Shown: positions 11,096-23,445 of the stretch, in pieces
Layout: every line of letters starts with the position of its first letter
Numbering within the stretch: position 1 is the first letter of the stretch
From: Ancylostoma caninum
Lineage: Eukaryota; Nematoda; Chromadorea; Rhabditida; Ancylostomatidae
Length of the DNA stretch: 64,000 bases
Assembly: GCA_037903475.1 (NCBI GenBank)
Contig: JBAJFG010000100.1
Location: 62,001-126,000, forward strand
Direction of reading: 5' to 3'
Program-made: the position numbers and the translations under genes
Notes under the pieces: model-generated
Told to the model about the DNA's origin: nothing
Database searches by the model: none
What the model saw: the letters and a program-made list of their open reading frames with translations, nothing else

Positions 11096-11802
11096 GAAAA
11101 ATTATGGAAGAAGAGGGATCGTTGTTTTCTGTGTACATGTATCCCTATCCTGAAGTGGATTCACGTGTTTCGATGAGCAATGTACGTAAGTTCACAACAA
11201 TGGCACTAAAATTGACGTCCAGACGCTATTTATGAAATTCGAACTATTTTGTTTGACTTTTTGGCCTCCATCATTGCTCCAAATATGCCATACAAGTGCC
11301 CTGCTCTCCTCGAAATTTCCAAAAAAAGTCCTAAAGAAATGTGGAGTGAACTGATATAAAATTTCAATGAGACTGTGACATGTCATGGCAAGAACATCAA
11401 ACATTCTAGCGAAGCAACGCATGATGTATGTAGGCTTTCTTTCAACCCGACAAAAGCATAAGGCTACTTTGTACTTGTCACTGTTTCAATCAAAAGATGA
11501 TCCTCAGCTCCACACTTGCGCCGCTGGCGCCTGATGGTTTGCGTAATGTTGGCATGCTTGTGTTTCACGTTCCCCACATACTGTTCTCCCCCTCCTTCCT
11601 CCATCGATAACTGGCTCTTACGGGATCCTTTGTGAATAACCGGATCCTCCTCAGATTCCAAACGCATTAGCTACGTAATTGCCTTCTTGTCTGAATTTTT
11701 GCAGAAAGGTCTGCTCCAAAATAGAGGAAAGGAGTCGCACTTGTCACATTTTACACCTTCTCGCCTACTCAAACCTTTAGTGAGAAAGCTACTTATTGAT
11801 TA
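11096..11802. other. no gene recognised
   Basis: Unremarkable mixed sequence. No supported coding, RNA or element signal. Confidence 0.4.
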
Positions 11803-11875
11803 CCAGTCTGGCCGTCCGGCTACCGCCGGCCTTCCAGACTTCTTCTAATGCTCGCTTCGCTCGCACTAACTCATC
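11803..11875 (-). repeat. solo Helitron-type 3' end
   Basis: CCAGTCTGGCCGTCCGGCTA at the left edge, preceded by A, is the same terminus as the minus-strand Helitrons at 12,860 and 28,015. The TGCTCGCTTCGCTCGC block follows as in those copies. After about 11,875 the similarity stops, so this is a truncated copy or a different body with the same end. Confidence 0.55.
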
Positions 11876-12479
11876 TTATAACCACACCAATGTAACATAT
11901 GGTCCTACCGATTTTCCTAATGGAAAATCAACAGGAAATGTGGCATTGCATTGCTTTTTCTAGCTATCTTTCCTTCACGCTACAAAGTGGATAGGCTACA
12001 AAGTAGTAACATCCTGTTTTGGTTCAGCTTTCGGTTGATTGCAGCAGCTACCTACAACCGATTTACCACGGAATGATGAGAGAAAATGTTTCCCGGTTCT
12101 TGCATGTTATGGTTGCTAAAGTGATAAGGGTTAGCATGAGTATACAAAAGAGGGCGCTGGGGTATGATTAGGTGCAAATGAGATGGAACCAACAGTGAGG
12201 TGGTGGCAGATGGAACGAAGGATAGAAACGCACACTGTACACCTACTATAGGGTGCCATGGTTTGACACATACCAATATTGGGCCATCACTTGGAGGAGA
12301 ACACGTAGTATGCTGTTCGTTCCTCTTCCTAATTGGCGCAGTCGCACTTCTCCAACAACACCTAGTTCCGCCTACGGATAGATGGCTACGACGCGACTAT
12401 GGCTGTGGCGTGCAATCTTGAGTAGAGCTGCCCAGCGTACAGATGTGGGGAGTCGCCGGCCGACGTGTCCAATAGTGTG
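11876..12479. other. no gene recognised
   Basis: No supported feature. Open frames of about 75 codons on both strands show no motif. Confidence 0.4.
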
Positions 12480-12857
12480 ATAAGAGGATGTGCTGAATTA
12501 TCCCCGCGTCTTAACGCCTTCAAACTTTTAGGCTTCGGCGCGCCCTTACCACAGCAGGGACCCGTCTCCTCACTTCTCGGTGCCGGCGCACCCTTATCAC
12601 AGCAGGGGACCCGTCTCCCCCACTTCTGGGCGCCTGCGCACCCTTATCACAGCAGTGGACCCGTCTCCCCACTTCTCGGCGCCGGCGCACCCTTATCACA
12701 GCAGTGGACCTGCAGGGAGTCTGCTAGCAACCTCGAGGTATGATTGGAATAGGACAACCGCCCTACTTTCTCTTCAAAACAGGATGAACGAATTTCGTGA
12801 CACACAGACAGACACACACACACACATACAGAATAAGCCCGTTATTATAAGTCATGA
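12480..12857 (-). mobile_element. non-autonomous Helitron, truncated copy B0
   Basis: It holds the minus-strand 5' end (TCATGACTTATAATAACGGG, complement of 12,838-12,857), a short CA microsatellite (about 12,815-12,830) and three to four minisatellite units at about 12,535-12,720. Those units are about 50 bp and lack the CCAGGCGTTT part of the usual 59-bp unit. The TATA segment and hairpin end are missing on the left. It abuts copy B with only TA between. Confidence 0.65.
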
Positions 12858-13187
12858 TACCAGTCTGGCCATCCGGCTAAGTCCGGACTTCCAGAACTTC
12901 TGTTAATGCTCGCTTCGCTCGCATTCTGCACGTTGAAAGCAAACACAGAAGTGTAAATGGATTGATAAAATCTGTATCCTTCCACGCAGTTCTATCGCTC
13001 TCCTGAGAAGCCCTTATTCTCGTAGGTAGTAGCTTTCCCCCATATGAACGAAGTTATGCTCTCCCGTATGAGCGAAGTTAGTGGCCGTGAGGAATTCAGT
13101 GTAACCAATTCAGTGCGAATGTTATCTTGAAATGATTTAGGCTCAACTGGTTGTTGTGGTAATTGAAGTGGTAAGGGTCCACCTGTG

Positions 13188-13250
13188 TATATAAACGGAA
13201 AGGAAGGAGTGGTTCATTCAGACACAAATGGAATGGTAAGAGAACACGGA
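13188..13250 (+). promoter_or_regulatory. conserved TATA-containing segment inside Helitron B
   Basis: GTGTATATAAACGGAAAGGA followed by AGGAGTGGTTCATTCAGAC is kept nearly unchanged in copies A (about 2893), C (about 28,330) and, inverted, D (about 47,085-47,125). A TATA-like box with a conserved downstream stretch suggests a polymerase II start site reading toward the minisatellite. This is inference from conservation only. Confidence 0.3.
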
Positions 13251-13364
13251 TACGAAAGGAAACAATGTACACCTAGGTGATTTAGGTAGGAGGGTCCACC
13301 GAAACAGGGTAAACGTACCCCTCATGCAGAAATAAACCGTCTAGGGAATTCCTATTATTTGTGG

Positions 13365-13530
13365 AAGCCGGCGCACCCTTATCATATCGTTGGAGCAGAC
13401 TCCAGGCGTTTTCCCGCTTTTGGACGCCGGCGCACCCTTATCACACCGTTGGACTCGACTCCAGGCGTTTTCCCGCTTTTGGACGCCGGCGCACTCCTAC
13501 AGCAACAGTGGACCCGTCGTAGAGCATTTT
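13365..13530. repeat. 59-bp-type minisatellite, ~3 units
   Basis: Units carry GCCGGCGCACCCTTATCACA, then GTTGGA and CTCCAGGCGTTTTCCCGCTT. They are homologous to the longer arrays at 28,515-29,125 and 52,747-53,545. Confidence 0.8.
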
Positions 13531-13562
13531 CGTCGGTCTAGACCACGCCCTCGAATTTCACT

Positions 13563-16002
13563 TCACATACATACATACATACATACATACATACATACAT
13601 ACATACATACATACATACATACATACATACATACATACATACATACATACCATACATACATACATACATACATACATACATACATACATACATACATACA
13701 TACATACATACATACATACATACATACATACATACATACATACATACATACATACATACATACATACATACATACATACATACATACATACATACATACA
13801 TACATACATACATACATACATACATACATACATACATACATACATACATACATACATACATACATACATACATACATACATACATACATACATACATACA
13901 TACATACATACATACATACATACATACATACATACATACATACATACATACATACATACATACATACATACATACATACATACATACATACATACATACA
14001 TACATACATACATACATACATACATACATACATACATACATACATACATACATACATACATACATACATACATACATACATACATACATACATACATACA
14101 TACATACATACATACATACATACATACATACATACATACATACATACATACATACATACATACATACATACATACATACATACATACATACATACATACA
14201 TACATACATACATACATACATACATACATACATACATACATACATACATACATACATACATACATACATACATACATACATACATACATACATACATACA
14301 TACATACATACATACATACATACATACATACATACATACATACATACATACATACATACATACATACATACATACATACATACATACATACATACATACA
14401 TACATACATACATACATACATACATACATACATACATACATACATACATACATACATACATACATACATACATACATACATACATACATACATACATACA
14501 TACATACATACATACATACATACATACATACATACATACATACATACATACATACATACATACATACATACATACATACATACATACATACATACATACA
14601 TACATACATACATACATACATACATACATACATACATACATACATACATACATACATACATACATACATACATACATACATACATACATACATACATACA
14701 TACATACATACATACATACATACATACATACATACATACATACATACATACATACATACATACATACATACATACATACATACATACATACATACATACA
14801 TACATACATACATACATACATACATACATACATACATACATACATACATACATACATACATACATACATACATACATACATACATACATACATACATACA
14901 TACATACATACATACATACATACATACATACATACATACATACATACATACATACATACATACATACATACATACATACATACATACATACATACATACA
15001 TACATACATACATACATACATACATACATACATACATACATACATACATACATACATACATACATACATACATACATACATACATACATACATACATACA
15101 TACATACATACATACATACATACATACATACATACATACATACATACATACATACATACATACATACATACATACATACATACATACATACATACATACA
15201 TACATACATACATACATACATACATACATACATACATACATACATACATACATACATACATACATACATACATACATACATACATACATACATACATACA
15301 TACATACATACATACATACATACATACATACATACATACATACATACATACATACATACATACATACATACATACATACATACATACATACATACATACA
15401 TACATACATACATACATACATACATACATACATACATACATACATACATACATACATACATACATACATACATACATACATACATACATACATACATACA
15501 TACATACATACATACATACATACATACATACATACATACATACATACATACATACATACATACATACATACATACATACATACATACATACATACATACA
15601 TACATACATACATACATACATACATACATACATACATACATACATACATACATACATACATACATACATACATACATACATACATACATACATACATACA
15701 TACATACATACATACATACATACATACATACATACATACATACATACATACATACATACATACATACATACATACATACATACATACATACATACATACA
15801 TACATACATACATACATACATACATACATACATACATACATACATACATACATACATACATACATACATACATACATACATACATACATACATACATACA
15901 TACATACATACATACATACATACATACATACATACATACATACATACATACATACATACATACATACATACATACATACATACATACATACATACATACA
16001 TA
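13563..16002. repeat. CATA/TACA microsatellite, about 610 units
   Basis: About 2.44 kb of uninterrupted ACAT tetranucleotide with a single phase slip at 13,650-13,651 (TACC). A 4-bp unit without stops opens every frame. The long YIHT and CMYV frames here are therefore artefacts. The extreme purity could be real recent expansion or an assembly product. Confidence 0.97.
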
Positions 16003-16245
16003 CCCCCCCCCGAGAATGGGTCGCCAAATTTTCGAAATTACTTTACAATACAAATAAAAATCTTGTGTTAGTTTATTTTTAATTGTTTATTTTTATTATT
16101 ATTTTTAATATATTTTTTATTTATTGTTTATTATTATAATTAATATTATTATTAATTTTATTTTCCGTCTGGGTCCCCAAAACGGCGGAGACCCCACTTT
16201 TCTTCCCACGCCCCCCCTCCCGCCCACTTTCTGCGTCCGCCACTG
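16003..16245 (-). mobile_element. hAT-type MITE inside the microsatellite (one end lost)
   Basis: Inverse copy of the element at 31,848-32,123. It shares GAGAATGGGTCGCCAAATTT, the TTATTTTTATTATTATTTTT-like AT-rich core, GGGTCCCCAAAACGGCGGAG and the end CTGCGTCCGCCACTG. The left end stops at a C run next to the array, so the CAGTGGCGGACGCAG terminus and the left duplication are missing. Array resumes directly after 16,245. Confidence 0.8.
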
Positions 16246-16355
16246 ATACATACATACATACATACATACATACATACATACATACATACATACATACATA
16301 CATACATACATACATACATACATACATACATACATACATACATACATACATACAT

Positions 16356-16411
<56 letters not shown>

Positions 16412-16415
16412 TGAG
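16246..16415. repeat. microsatellites: CATA, CA and GA tracts
   Basis: CATA units run to about 16,372, then CA repeats to about 16,385, then a GA tract of about 13 units to about 16,411. This is the Helitron's 5'-proximal microsatellite, continuing on the far side of the inserted MITE. Confidence 0.95.
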
Positions 16416-16435
16416 CCCGTTATTATAAGTCATGA

Positions 16436-19400
16436 TCATAACTCTGATAATCTCTCGTAACTCGATGAAGGATAAATACTCCTCGATCTATCTATATTCT
16501 AGGCGTTTGAGGTAAGCACCATCAGTAGACTTGAAGTTACTTAATAACTTGAAAGAGTCACCACTCATGCTCACGAAGAAGATACCGAGAGAATCCAATG
16601 TTGAAGAGGTCTTTTGGTCACAAACCTATACTTGGGTGGGCAAAATTTTCCGTTTTACGCTTTCCGTTTCCCGCCCATTTTGGCCTTCCGTTTTCCGTTT
16701 TACGTCTTGCGGGATTTTGATTTACTTCTGCACATGCATTTTGGATCCCGCCGCTTCTTGAGAGTATTATCCGACAATCAATTTGAGACAAGACTGTACT
16801 TAACGTTCATTCATATCTGGCTTGTACGCTACATAAGATGAAATGTTTACTTTCAATTATACCAAATCAGCGAGTGAGGATTTGATTAGAATTCACAAGC
16901 AAGGGTTTTGATCGAATGCCCTTCGTTGTCAGTGAGCGATAAAACGGCATTTTCTCTAGTTTTCTCCAGAAAAATCTTGCGACCGTCAGGGCAGCTCAGT
17001 GCATAGGCGACGTCCTGGAAAACGCTACGTACGTATTGCGCATGAAGCATGATCAAATTAAGCGATATTTGAAGTGAAAAAAGAGTTCAGAGAAAGTAGC
17101 TGCTGCCTGAATCTGCTGAATGTAGAGAGCTTGAGAGATAAAGATCAAAATGTAGATATTGTGAAATAGAAGCTTTAGCTATTCTCTCAAATTCTCACGT
17201 CTACTCGTTGGGGCACGACTGAATCGCTCACTTTCTAGCGTCTTATTCTTGGAAATAGCTTCAATTTCATTCCTTTCATGTAGGTTTCTCACTCCAACAG
17301 ACTTCTCCGTTAGGGGGCCGGGGAGGGGGGCGGGAGCCTTTCCTTTCTTCACGTTTTTCAGGTTTTTTTTTCAGTGTCCCCTTAATTTAACCCAACCTGC
17401 AGTGCTCTATAATCGCTTTATTTCCTTTTGTCATAACAAAGCAATTTGTACTAGGTGCGCGTGTCGGTCACGCGTCAGACGTAGGCAATCATTTCTATAG
17501 GATTTTTCGTGAAGGTTGATCAATATGGCACGGCATTTTCACAAATTACGGAACAGGTATGCTTAGAAGTTTAATCGGAGGACTATACCAGTTTGAAAAG
17601 ATGCAGTTCCTTCCAAAACTAATTGGGAAACATGAATTGAACGAAAGACTTTCTAGCTGGAATGACAATGCTAAATGAAGAAAACAAGTATGAACGAAGC
17701 CTAAGATCTTAGTTTGAATGGGAAGCAACAGTTGCGACTCCTCACAGGAAATGCTTTGCAAAAACATCACGTAGAGTCGGTGCTTCCCAATGATGTGCTT
17801 GCACGATAATGTGCATGCGCACGCATGCGACGTAGATGCATGTCCATATCATCGGGTATCTACCCAATCACACGGATTACGCGTCAGCTTATGGTGTTTG
17901 GCGAATCAATGCTTCACTGGCGCCCGAGTAGCACAGTCCTGGCCCAATTTCAAACGCATTCTGCTTGTATTTTTGTTTCGGCGTTTCGAATTAAAGTCGT
18001 TGGACGAGAACAACTGCCCGCCATTCGGAGGTGAACACGTTATGGATAGCAGGGCGAATTTCACCGCACCCATTTTTTTATTTTGATAGGTTTCACATGT
18101 TTATTGATAGTTGATTTCTGTATGTTTATTATACTATATTGGTTTTGATTGTTGTCAGTAGTCTGTAGGCTGCGGTCCCTTTGCCGCAAAACTTCAAGAA
18201 ATGAAGTCATCTCAAAACTTGCACACTAGGATAGTTGGAGTTCCTGAACACGATTGTCATGCCCATTTTGCAACGTGTGGTCTACTGCACACTGCATAGC
18301 GACAGTTGTTGCGACCGCTTACCCTCACTTGTTTATCGTACAATAGCGTCGGTAATATTTCGAAAAAAAGACGAAAAAGACGCAAAGGCGCGTCTCGTCT
18401 TTTGCGCCTTTTTGTTATAAATCAGCTCAGGGTAGAGATACTCTCTAGCATGTACATATTTTGGAATCAGCGTGTCGAGATCTATATGATGGTGTTGTGC
18501 TGGTTTTTGGATGCGTGCAAGCTTATGTCCTCAGGGCATTAGCGTCCAGAACTTCATTGAGAATTAGATTGTCAAGTGCAAAACACAAGCTTTTGCCGTG
18601 AATGTTAACAAAATGTTATTGTAATAATGTGCGCACCGCAGTCGAACAAATTTTCATTATTTTTGCTTCATTTGGCAAACTTTGAAATTTTCGATTTTTG
18701 CTGAAATAGTGCCTTGTAACTACGGAATTGTTGAGCCTAGTGGGCTCTTGCTCCACAGGGTTCGGGTGACATTAGTCCACTACACAAGAAACTTTTCACG
18801 ACCTGGAGGGGTTCCATCGATGGTGGAAAAAGTGTCCTTAATATCACACCTCACATTACGTCACATAACATGGGAGCATAATGGTTAGTGTCCCTAACTG
18901 AGAAGCTATGAAAGTCGGATTTTGCCATATAGTACAAAACTTCTTGCTGCATCCCAACACACAATCCCACCGAAACTCGTCTGCCCACTTTTTAGTTTCA
19001 GTCTAAAGATTTGCTTTGCTGCGTTTGAGAATACACCAATAGAAGGCTTGGCGAGGGGCTGTATTAGCTGTCAACCATACTTTTCGCCTCAACCTGGTAT
19101 TGTCTTTCAACAGTCCCTGAAACGGCAGCTTTGGATTCATGTCATTTTTTGGCTGTTTTTATGCCACCTGTCAGTTAACGCAGGACTGCAGCCTACTCCA
19201 GCAACGCTGTGTGACTGCAGCCGAGGAGAGGCAAGATTGCTGGAAACAACTATCGTAGTTTTTTAGGCCATACTGGGGGCAATAGAAATGGAGGGGTGGG
19301 ATCGATCGATAGTGGGCGGACCCTGCGCCAGGTTTGGTTGCCCAGTGCATCGCACAGAAGAGTTCCGGGTTTTACGCCGCTGTGGATCTGTAGTGATAAA

Positions 19401-19485
19401 AGGGCAACATAAATAAGCAATTTATCATCAAGAATAGGAAAATATGGCTCTTTGGTCGCTTCGTGCTTCCGTTGTGCTAGCTTTA
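16436..19485. other. no gene recognised; one short repeat at 16,640-16,725
   Basis: The segment 16,640-16,725 is the partner of the TTTTCCGTTTTACG repeat near 10,985. Near 18,370-18,415 there is a short imperfect inverted repeat (AAGACGCAAAGGCG / CGTCTTTTGCGCCTT). No frame in this 3 kb has recognisable content. Confidence 0.35.
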
Positions 19486-19489
19486 TTCT

Positions 19490-19575
19490 ACCATCGAGTG
19501 GATTCGAACCAACCTGACCACTGTTCATGAAAATTTGAGAGTCTGCTGCTTTATCCACTCGGCCATTCGTACTTT
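19490..19575 (-). repeat. tRNA-like sequence (SINE head or tRNA pseudogene)
   Basis: On the minus strand GGCCGAGTGGATAAAGCAGC resembles a Leu/Ser-type tRNA box A region, and GGTTGGTTCGAATCC is a good box B. The outer sequences do not form an acceptor stem. A second relative at 34,690-34,770 shares GGTCAGGTTGGTTCGAATCC, which favours a tRNA-derived interspersed repeat over a working tRNA gene. Confidence 0.4.
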
Positions 19576-19624
19576 TAATATGCTTCAATCGGCCAATGCC
19601 TCCATCCTCTGTCAGTTCATCATT

Positions 19625-19850
19625 ATCCGATCATTCCAATCGACCGGCCGAAAGGCTGGATTTGTCGACCCGCCGGCCAGTGATTTGCTGCTGCCCATTC
19701 GGTAGATGGTGATGAGCGCCGGGCGCCAACCGGTAATCAACAGCCGCCCGGCCGGTCATAGCTATGGTAGAGTGGGCCGGCCGGTGATGGACTGCAGCCC
19801 GGTCGGCTGGCAAATACTGCTCGGTCGGGCCGGCCGGTCCAAGTGTCTGA
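19625..19850. repeat. GC-rich block with repeated GGCCGGCCGG motifs
   Basis: GCCGGCCGGT-like words recur at least six times at irregular spacing, interleaved with CAACCGGTAATCAACAGCCG-type text. It overlaps a 159-codon minus-strand frame (19,631-20,110) that shows no family resemblance, so the frame is not called a gene. Confidence 0.45.
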
Positions 19851-20350
19851 GATGATAGAACCCATACGCCCAAGGAATTGATACCTACAACATCAATTCG
19901 ATCACGGATTTTTGATGAATCTGTGATCTCTCGGGCATCTCGCCCTCTATCTCTGGGATTGTTTGGCGAGCTTGCCAAAAGATACTCATCAAGTGTCCTG
20001 AACCGGTTCTCCAGGAATGGTACCACGTAAGATCGTGAATACTCCTTCCTTTCAGCCGTTGCAAGCGGAACTGAGATCATGCGTGACGCCAACCAGGTTT
20101 CAAAGTACACCCTATCTGCTCCACATTAAACTCTCCAGTTAGCAGTGGTATGAGAAGCCAACCGTGAAGAAATTGTTCGAGGAGCTAGCGACTTGAGGAA
20201 ATTGTTTGAGGGCCTTCCACCTGTGCATATTACTGACTAAACGATTGGTGATTCACCGCTCAGCTGTTAGTTAGAGATAGACATGACAGTTGGAACTTAG
20301 TTCCTGTGTAAACAGCATCCGAAAAACCACCTGCAAAACACTTGTTCCGG
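19851..20350. other. no gene recognised
   Basis: The upstream half of the 159-codon minus-strand frame lies here. It has ordinary composition but no motif or homology that I recognise. Confidence 0.35.
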
Positions 20351-20425
20351 CGAAGTTTTGAGCTAGGGACCGACTTCACTGCGATAAGGCCTCTCTGCCA
20401 CTACACCACTCAGTACAAACCATTT
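20351..20425 (-). repeat. weak tRNA-like sequence
   Basis: Minus strand GAGTGGTGTAGTGGCAGAGA resembles a box A and GGTCCCTAGCTC a poor box B, about 25 bp apart. No convincing stems, so a tRNA-derived fragment at most. Confidence 0.2.
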
Positions 20426-20574
20426 CTGGCCTTCGCAAGCACATCAAGCATTTTTCACCCATCAGTGGTGGAGAATCCTTCAGCGTGATAATTGGAGCCA
20501 ATAGTTAGAAATTGAAGCCGCTTTCTATGCAAAAAGCACATGAAAATTTTTTTGGAAAGCTCTGACATTGCAGC

Positions 20575-20650
20575 GGAATCGAACCATCGGCCGACTCCAC
20601 GATGAACAAGCCATTGACCACTATGCCATTGCCAACCATTTGTGGGCAAT
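20575..20650 (-). repeat. tRNA-like sequence
   Basis: Minus strand TGGCATAGTGGTCAATGGC (box A-like) and GATGGTTCGATTCCGC (box B-like) are spaced as in a tRNA. The acceptor arms do not pair, so it is probably a SINE head or pseudogene. Confidence 0.35.
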
Positions 20651-20969
20651 CAATGATCTCCGATCAAGTATGTGGTGTGGGTAATGATGTTCTTTGCATT
20701 ACCTGTACCTCTTCGTCAATGGACAATATGTGCGCTCAGACTGCAGCAGTGTCTGCGTCCCGCTTTATTACGCGCTCTTCCACGCATGCTGACCAATTAT
20801 TGACGAGCTCGGACTTAGGGCTAGGTCAGCATCATGCGATCTCGGGCTCGAGATGTCGATAAAAGCTCGAGATTCTCTCCAGCTTAGGTGCCAACTTTCA
20901 ATCCAAGCATGATAATTGGTTATATCACCTCGAGAACAGCATATTTCTAAAGGTTAGGATGGCTGTTAA

Positions 20970-21620
20970 CCTATTGACGACCGCGCGCATTTTCGCGTGT
21001 CTGGCTCGTGGGACCAACGCCCATTTCAAGAGCGCGGCGCCTGCATAGTTCCACGCTGTTGTGATAAGATAATTTAGACTAAAACTCGAAGTTTTGTGGA
21101 AATAATTTGAAATCTAGTTCTGGAAGCTGACTAATGTCATCGGACTAAAAACCCTGAGAATCTTAACGCTTGCCACTTCATCTAACGGCGAAACAAGTTT
21201 GTTAAAGATGTTTTGAGTGCTATGAAGAAGTTTCCCGAGAGTATACACGTTTTTATTCCTCTAGCCTGAAGAGTAATGAAGTGCAAGATGCAATGAATGC
21301 GTTTTTGTGCAGAAAATATAGCTCTCGTACAGTTTATTCCCAACCACTACACAAGAAATGTAATGCGAACTTGCTCAATTTTAAAATCCCATCATTTTCA
21401 TGGTATTTGGCACTACAAAAAAGGATATCTTTCTCGAACCACAGTTATATCAGCTTTGTTCGGAAGTGTTGTACTCGATTCATATGGAAATACTGCAAAA
21501 TATACCGAAAGTAAGGGTGGTCAGTATTTGATAATAAGGGCGCGGCTCACCGGTGAGCCGCGCGGTCCTACGCGACCAAAAAAGCGCGGCTCACCGGTGA
21601 GCCACGCGGTCGTCAATGGG
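20970..21620. mobile_element. 651-bp piggyBac-type MITE
   Basis: TTAA at 20,966-20,969 and 21,621-21,624 flanks inverted ends CCTATTGACGACCGCG and CGCGGTCGTCAATGGG. TTAA duplication plus ends beginning CCY are the hallmarks of piggyBac elements. Near the right end lie two copies of the 20-bp perfect palindrome GCGGCTCACCGGTGAGCCGC (second copy with one change). Internal frames are short and show no transposase. Confidence 0.8.
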
Positions 21621-21624
21621 TTAA

Positions 21625-23400
21625 TTGGCACTTAAAGGCAGCACTCACGGAAATTCTCACTTCTAAATTGAGTCGTTTACCATGTAGTGGACAGCCGGAC
21701 AATCGCAACAGTAAGTTGAACACCGTGGTAGCCGCCTACCTGCGAAGATACTGCCGTGGACACATCTGCCGCTCTGGACATTAGGGTTTCGTCGCACCAG
21801 CTAACGCCCTTGACAGGGGATGCGCATGTGGTTCAGCGGAGGCTCGTTTATGGAATTCGTACCATTTGGAGGGTATCGTGGCGGGACCCATCACGGAACA
21901 CTGGTCCGCGCTGTGGACACTCATGGAATACAGCTATCATTTTCCGTGTTTTCCGCGTGTTTCACGCTAATTCATCGTTGTCAATGAGTTCATCTTCCCT
22001 AAAAACCCCGATATATCGCGAAATCTTCGATCCAAAAATTTCCGTGAGTGCTGCCTTTAATTGGGACTTATGTCTCAGATGAAGATGGCAGTTTCGGCCA
22101 AATTACTACCACCCCAGATAACTTCTTTTTCTTTAGAATTTGGGATTAGCTACAATGCGGTCGCAAGAAGCAAAAGTACAAGAATATCGAGACAACAATC
22201 AAAGTCAGTAAGCCTACAATAATTAACGATCAGTGAACAACGGAAAACAAGCAAAAAATAATAAATGTGGTGAAAATATGCCGTTCTATTTACAATGTCT
22301 ATCACATAGGCGATCGGCACTGAGCTCTTCCTTATCATCTTCATTAATATACAAATAATCGTTCCCCATCATGAAATTAAATCCAGACACTGTAATTATA
22401 AGTATGCTACTTGACTCGTGCTTCTTAGCACAAATTAAGTGACAGTATTTGAGCATATGGGCAAGACTTAGTAAAAGAAAAAAACAGACGATGGAAAATG
22501 CTGCAAAAAGTGAAACCATGAATAAGATTAAGAATAAGAATTATTGCGGAACCTTCTTGTATGGGTTGTAGATACGAAGTGGTAATTGCAACCCAACGAT
22601 ATTATTTTATGTTCTTTTCTACATGATTGAGCAGCTTCGCCCATTGTTCTCTGATCGCGCGAAGCTCCAATCATGAGCGTAAACACGTACGTTGCAAATC
22701 CTGCTATAAAATGTGATAACTTGGGACATACTGTTTTGACCAGCAACGGTGTCGTTGTGAAGTACGCCGCGAGTATGCCGTGACTCTAACATTATGTGCT
22801 TGCAATAACAACATAGAACAGGCCTCTTTCTAATTAACCACGGCATGCGTTAAGAATACAACGGTCCGTTTTTTCAAGGAAAAAATGCATCGAAGGTGAG
22901 AAACCAGAGTTCGGCACAAGCTTAGCTCGAGCACAAAAAAGAAGTCCACTTTGACCAAGCCAAGAATCTACGAAGCCCCCATTGTAGACAAGTTAAAACA
23001 AGTTCTTGCGAAGAACATTGGCGAGTTAACAAGTGTTAACAAGTACACTGGCGGTGGAGCACGTTAACACGCTGGCACCGTCATATAATTTTTGAATTTC
23101 TAGCTAAAACTTGAGAATGATAGGAGATTTTGGAGGCTTCTGCCACTGATGTGATAGAGCAATATTTCCTGAATACAACAGTACGAATAAAATAGGAAAT
23201 AATTGATTTTGGAAGAAGTTATTTGAAGAAATGTGCCCAAGTGGTGTTGAAGACCGTTTTCAGCTATTTTTTTACGCTGTAACTGTATAAACGAGGCAAT
23301 TTTATTATTCACTGGAAAAACGGTCGTCTAGCTAACCGCGCCAGTACAATTGGAAATATTTGACTTTAGAGAATGTTGTTTGACGAAAATTCTCTGGACC
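21625..23400. other. no gene recognised; one MITE fragment
   Basis: A partial GGCATACTTC-family MITE end (AACGGTGTCGTTGTGAAGTA) lies near 22,745-22,790. The remainder, AT-rich, shows nothing supported. Confidence 0.35.
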
Positions 23401-23445
23401 GGTGCTGAACCCTAAATTTTAGGGTAAATTTAGGGTTCAGAGAAT

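Larger units (their letters stand above)
12860..16435 (-). mobile_element. non-autonomous Helitron, copy B, expanded by microsatellite
   Basis: It begins CCAGTCTGG (minus-strand CCAGACTGG 3' end, preceded by A at 12,859) with the GTCCGG-type hairpin. Then come the TGCTCGCTTCGCTCGC block, the conserved TATATAA segment near 13,188, about three minisatellite units (13,365-13,525) and a giant CATA-type microsatellite. It ends AAGTCATGA at 16,435, followed by T. A hAT-type MITE sits within the microsatellite at 16,003-16,245. The ends and order match copies A, C, D and E, but the other full-length copies are only 0.7-1.2 kb. Confidence 0.8.

Noticed and set aside
13390..16071. 893-codon plus-strand frame of YIHT repeats and 800-codon minus-strand CMYV frames
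   Set aside because: They are translations of the stop-free CATA microsatellite in all frames. No promoter, splice or protein signal supports them.
19631..20110. 159-codon minus-strand frame
   Set aside because: No family resemblance; half of it translates the GGCCGGCCGG-rich block. Not enough for a gene call.
23407..23443. CCCTAAATTT / AAATTTAGGG resembling TTTAGGG-type telomere repeats
   Set aside because: It is a single palindrome, not an array, and gives no evidence of an interstitial telomere.
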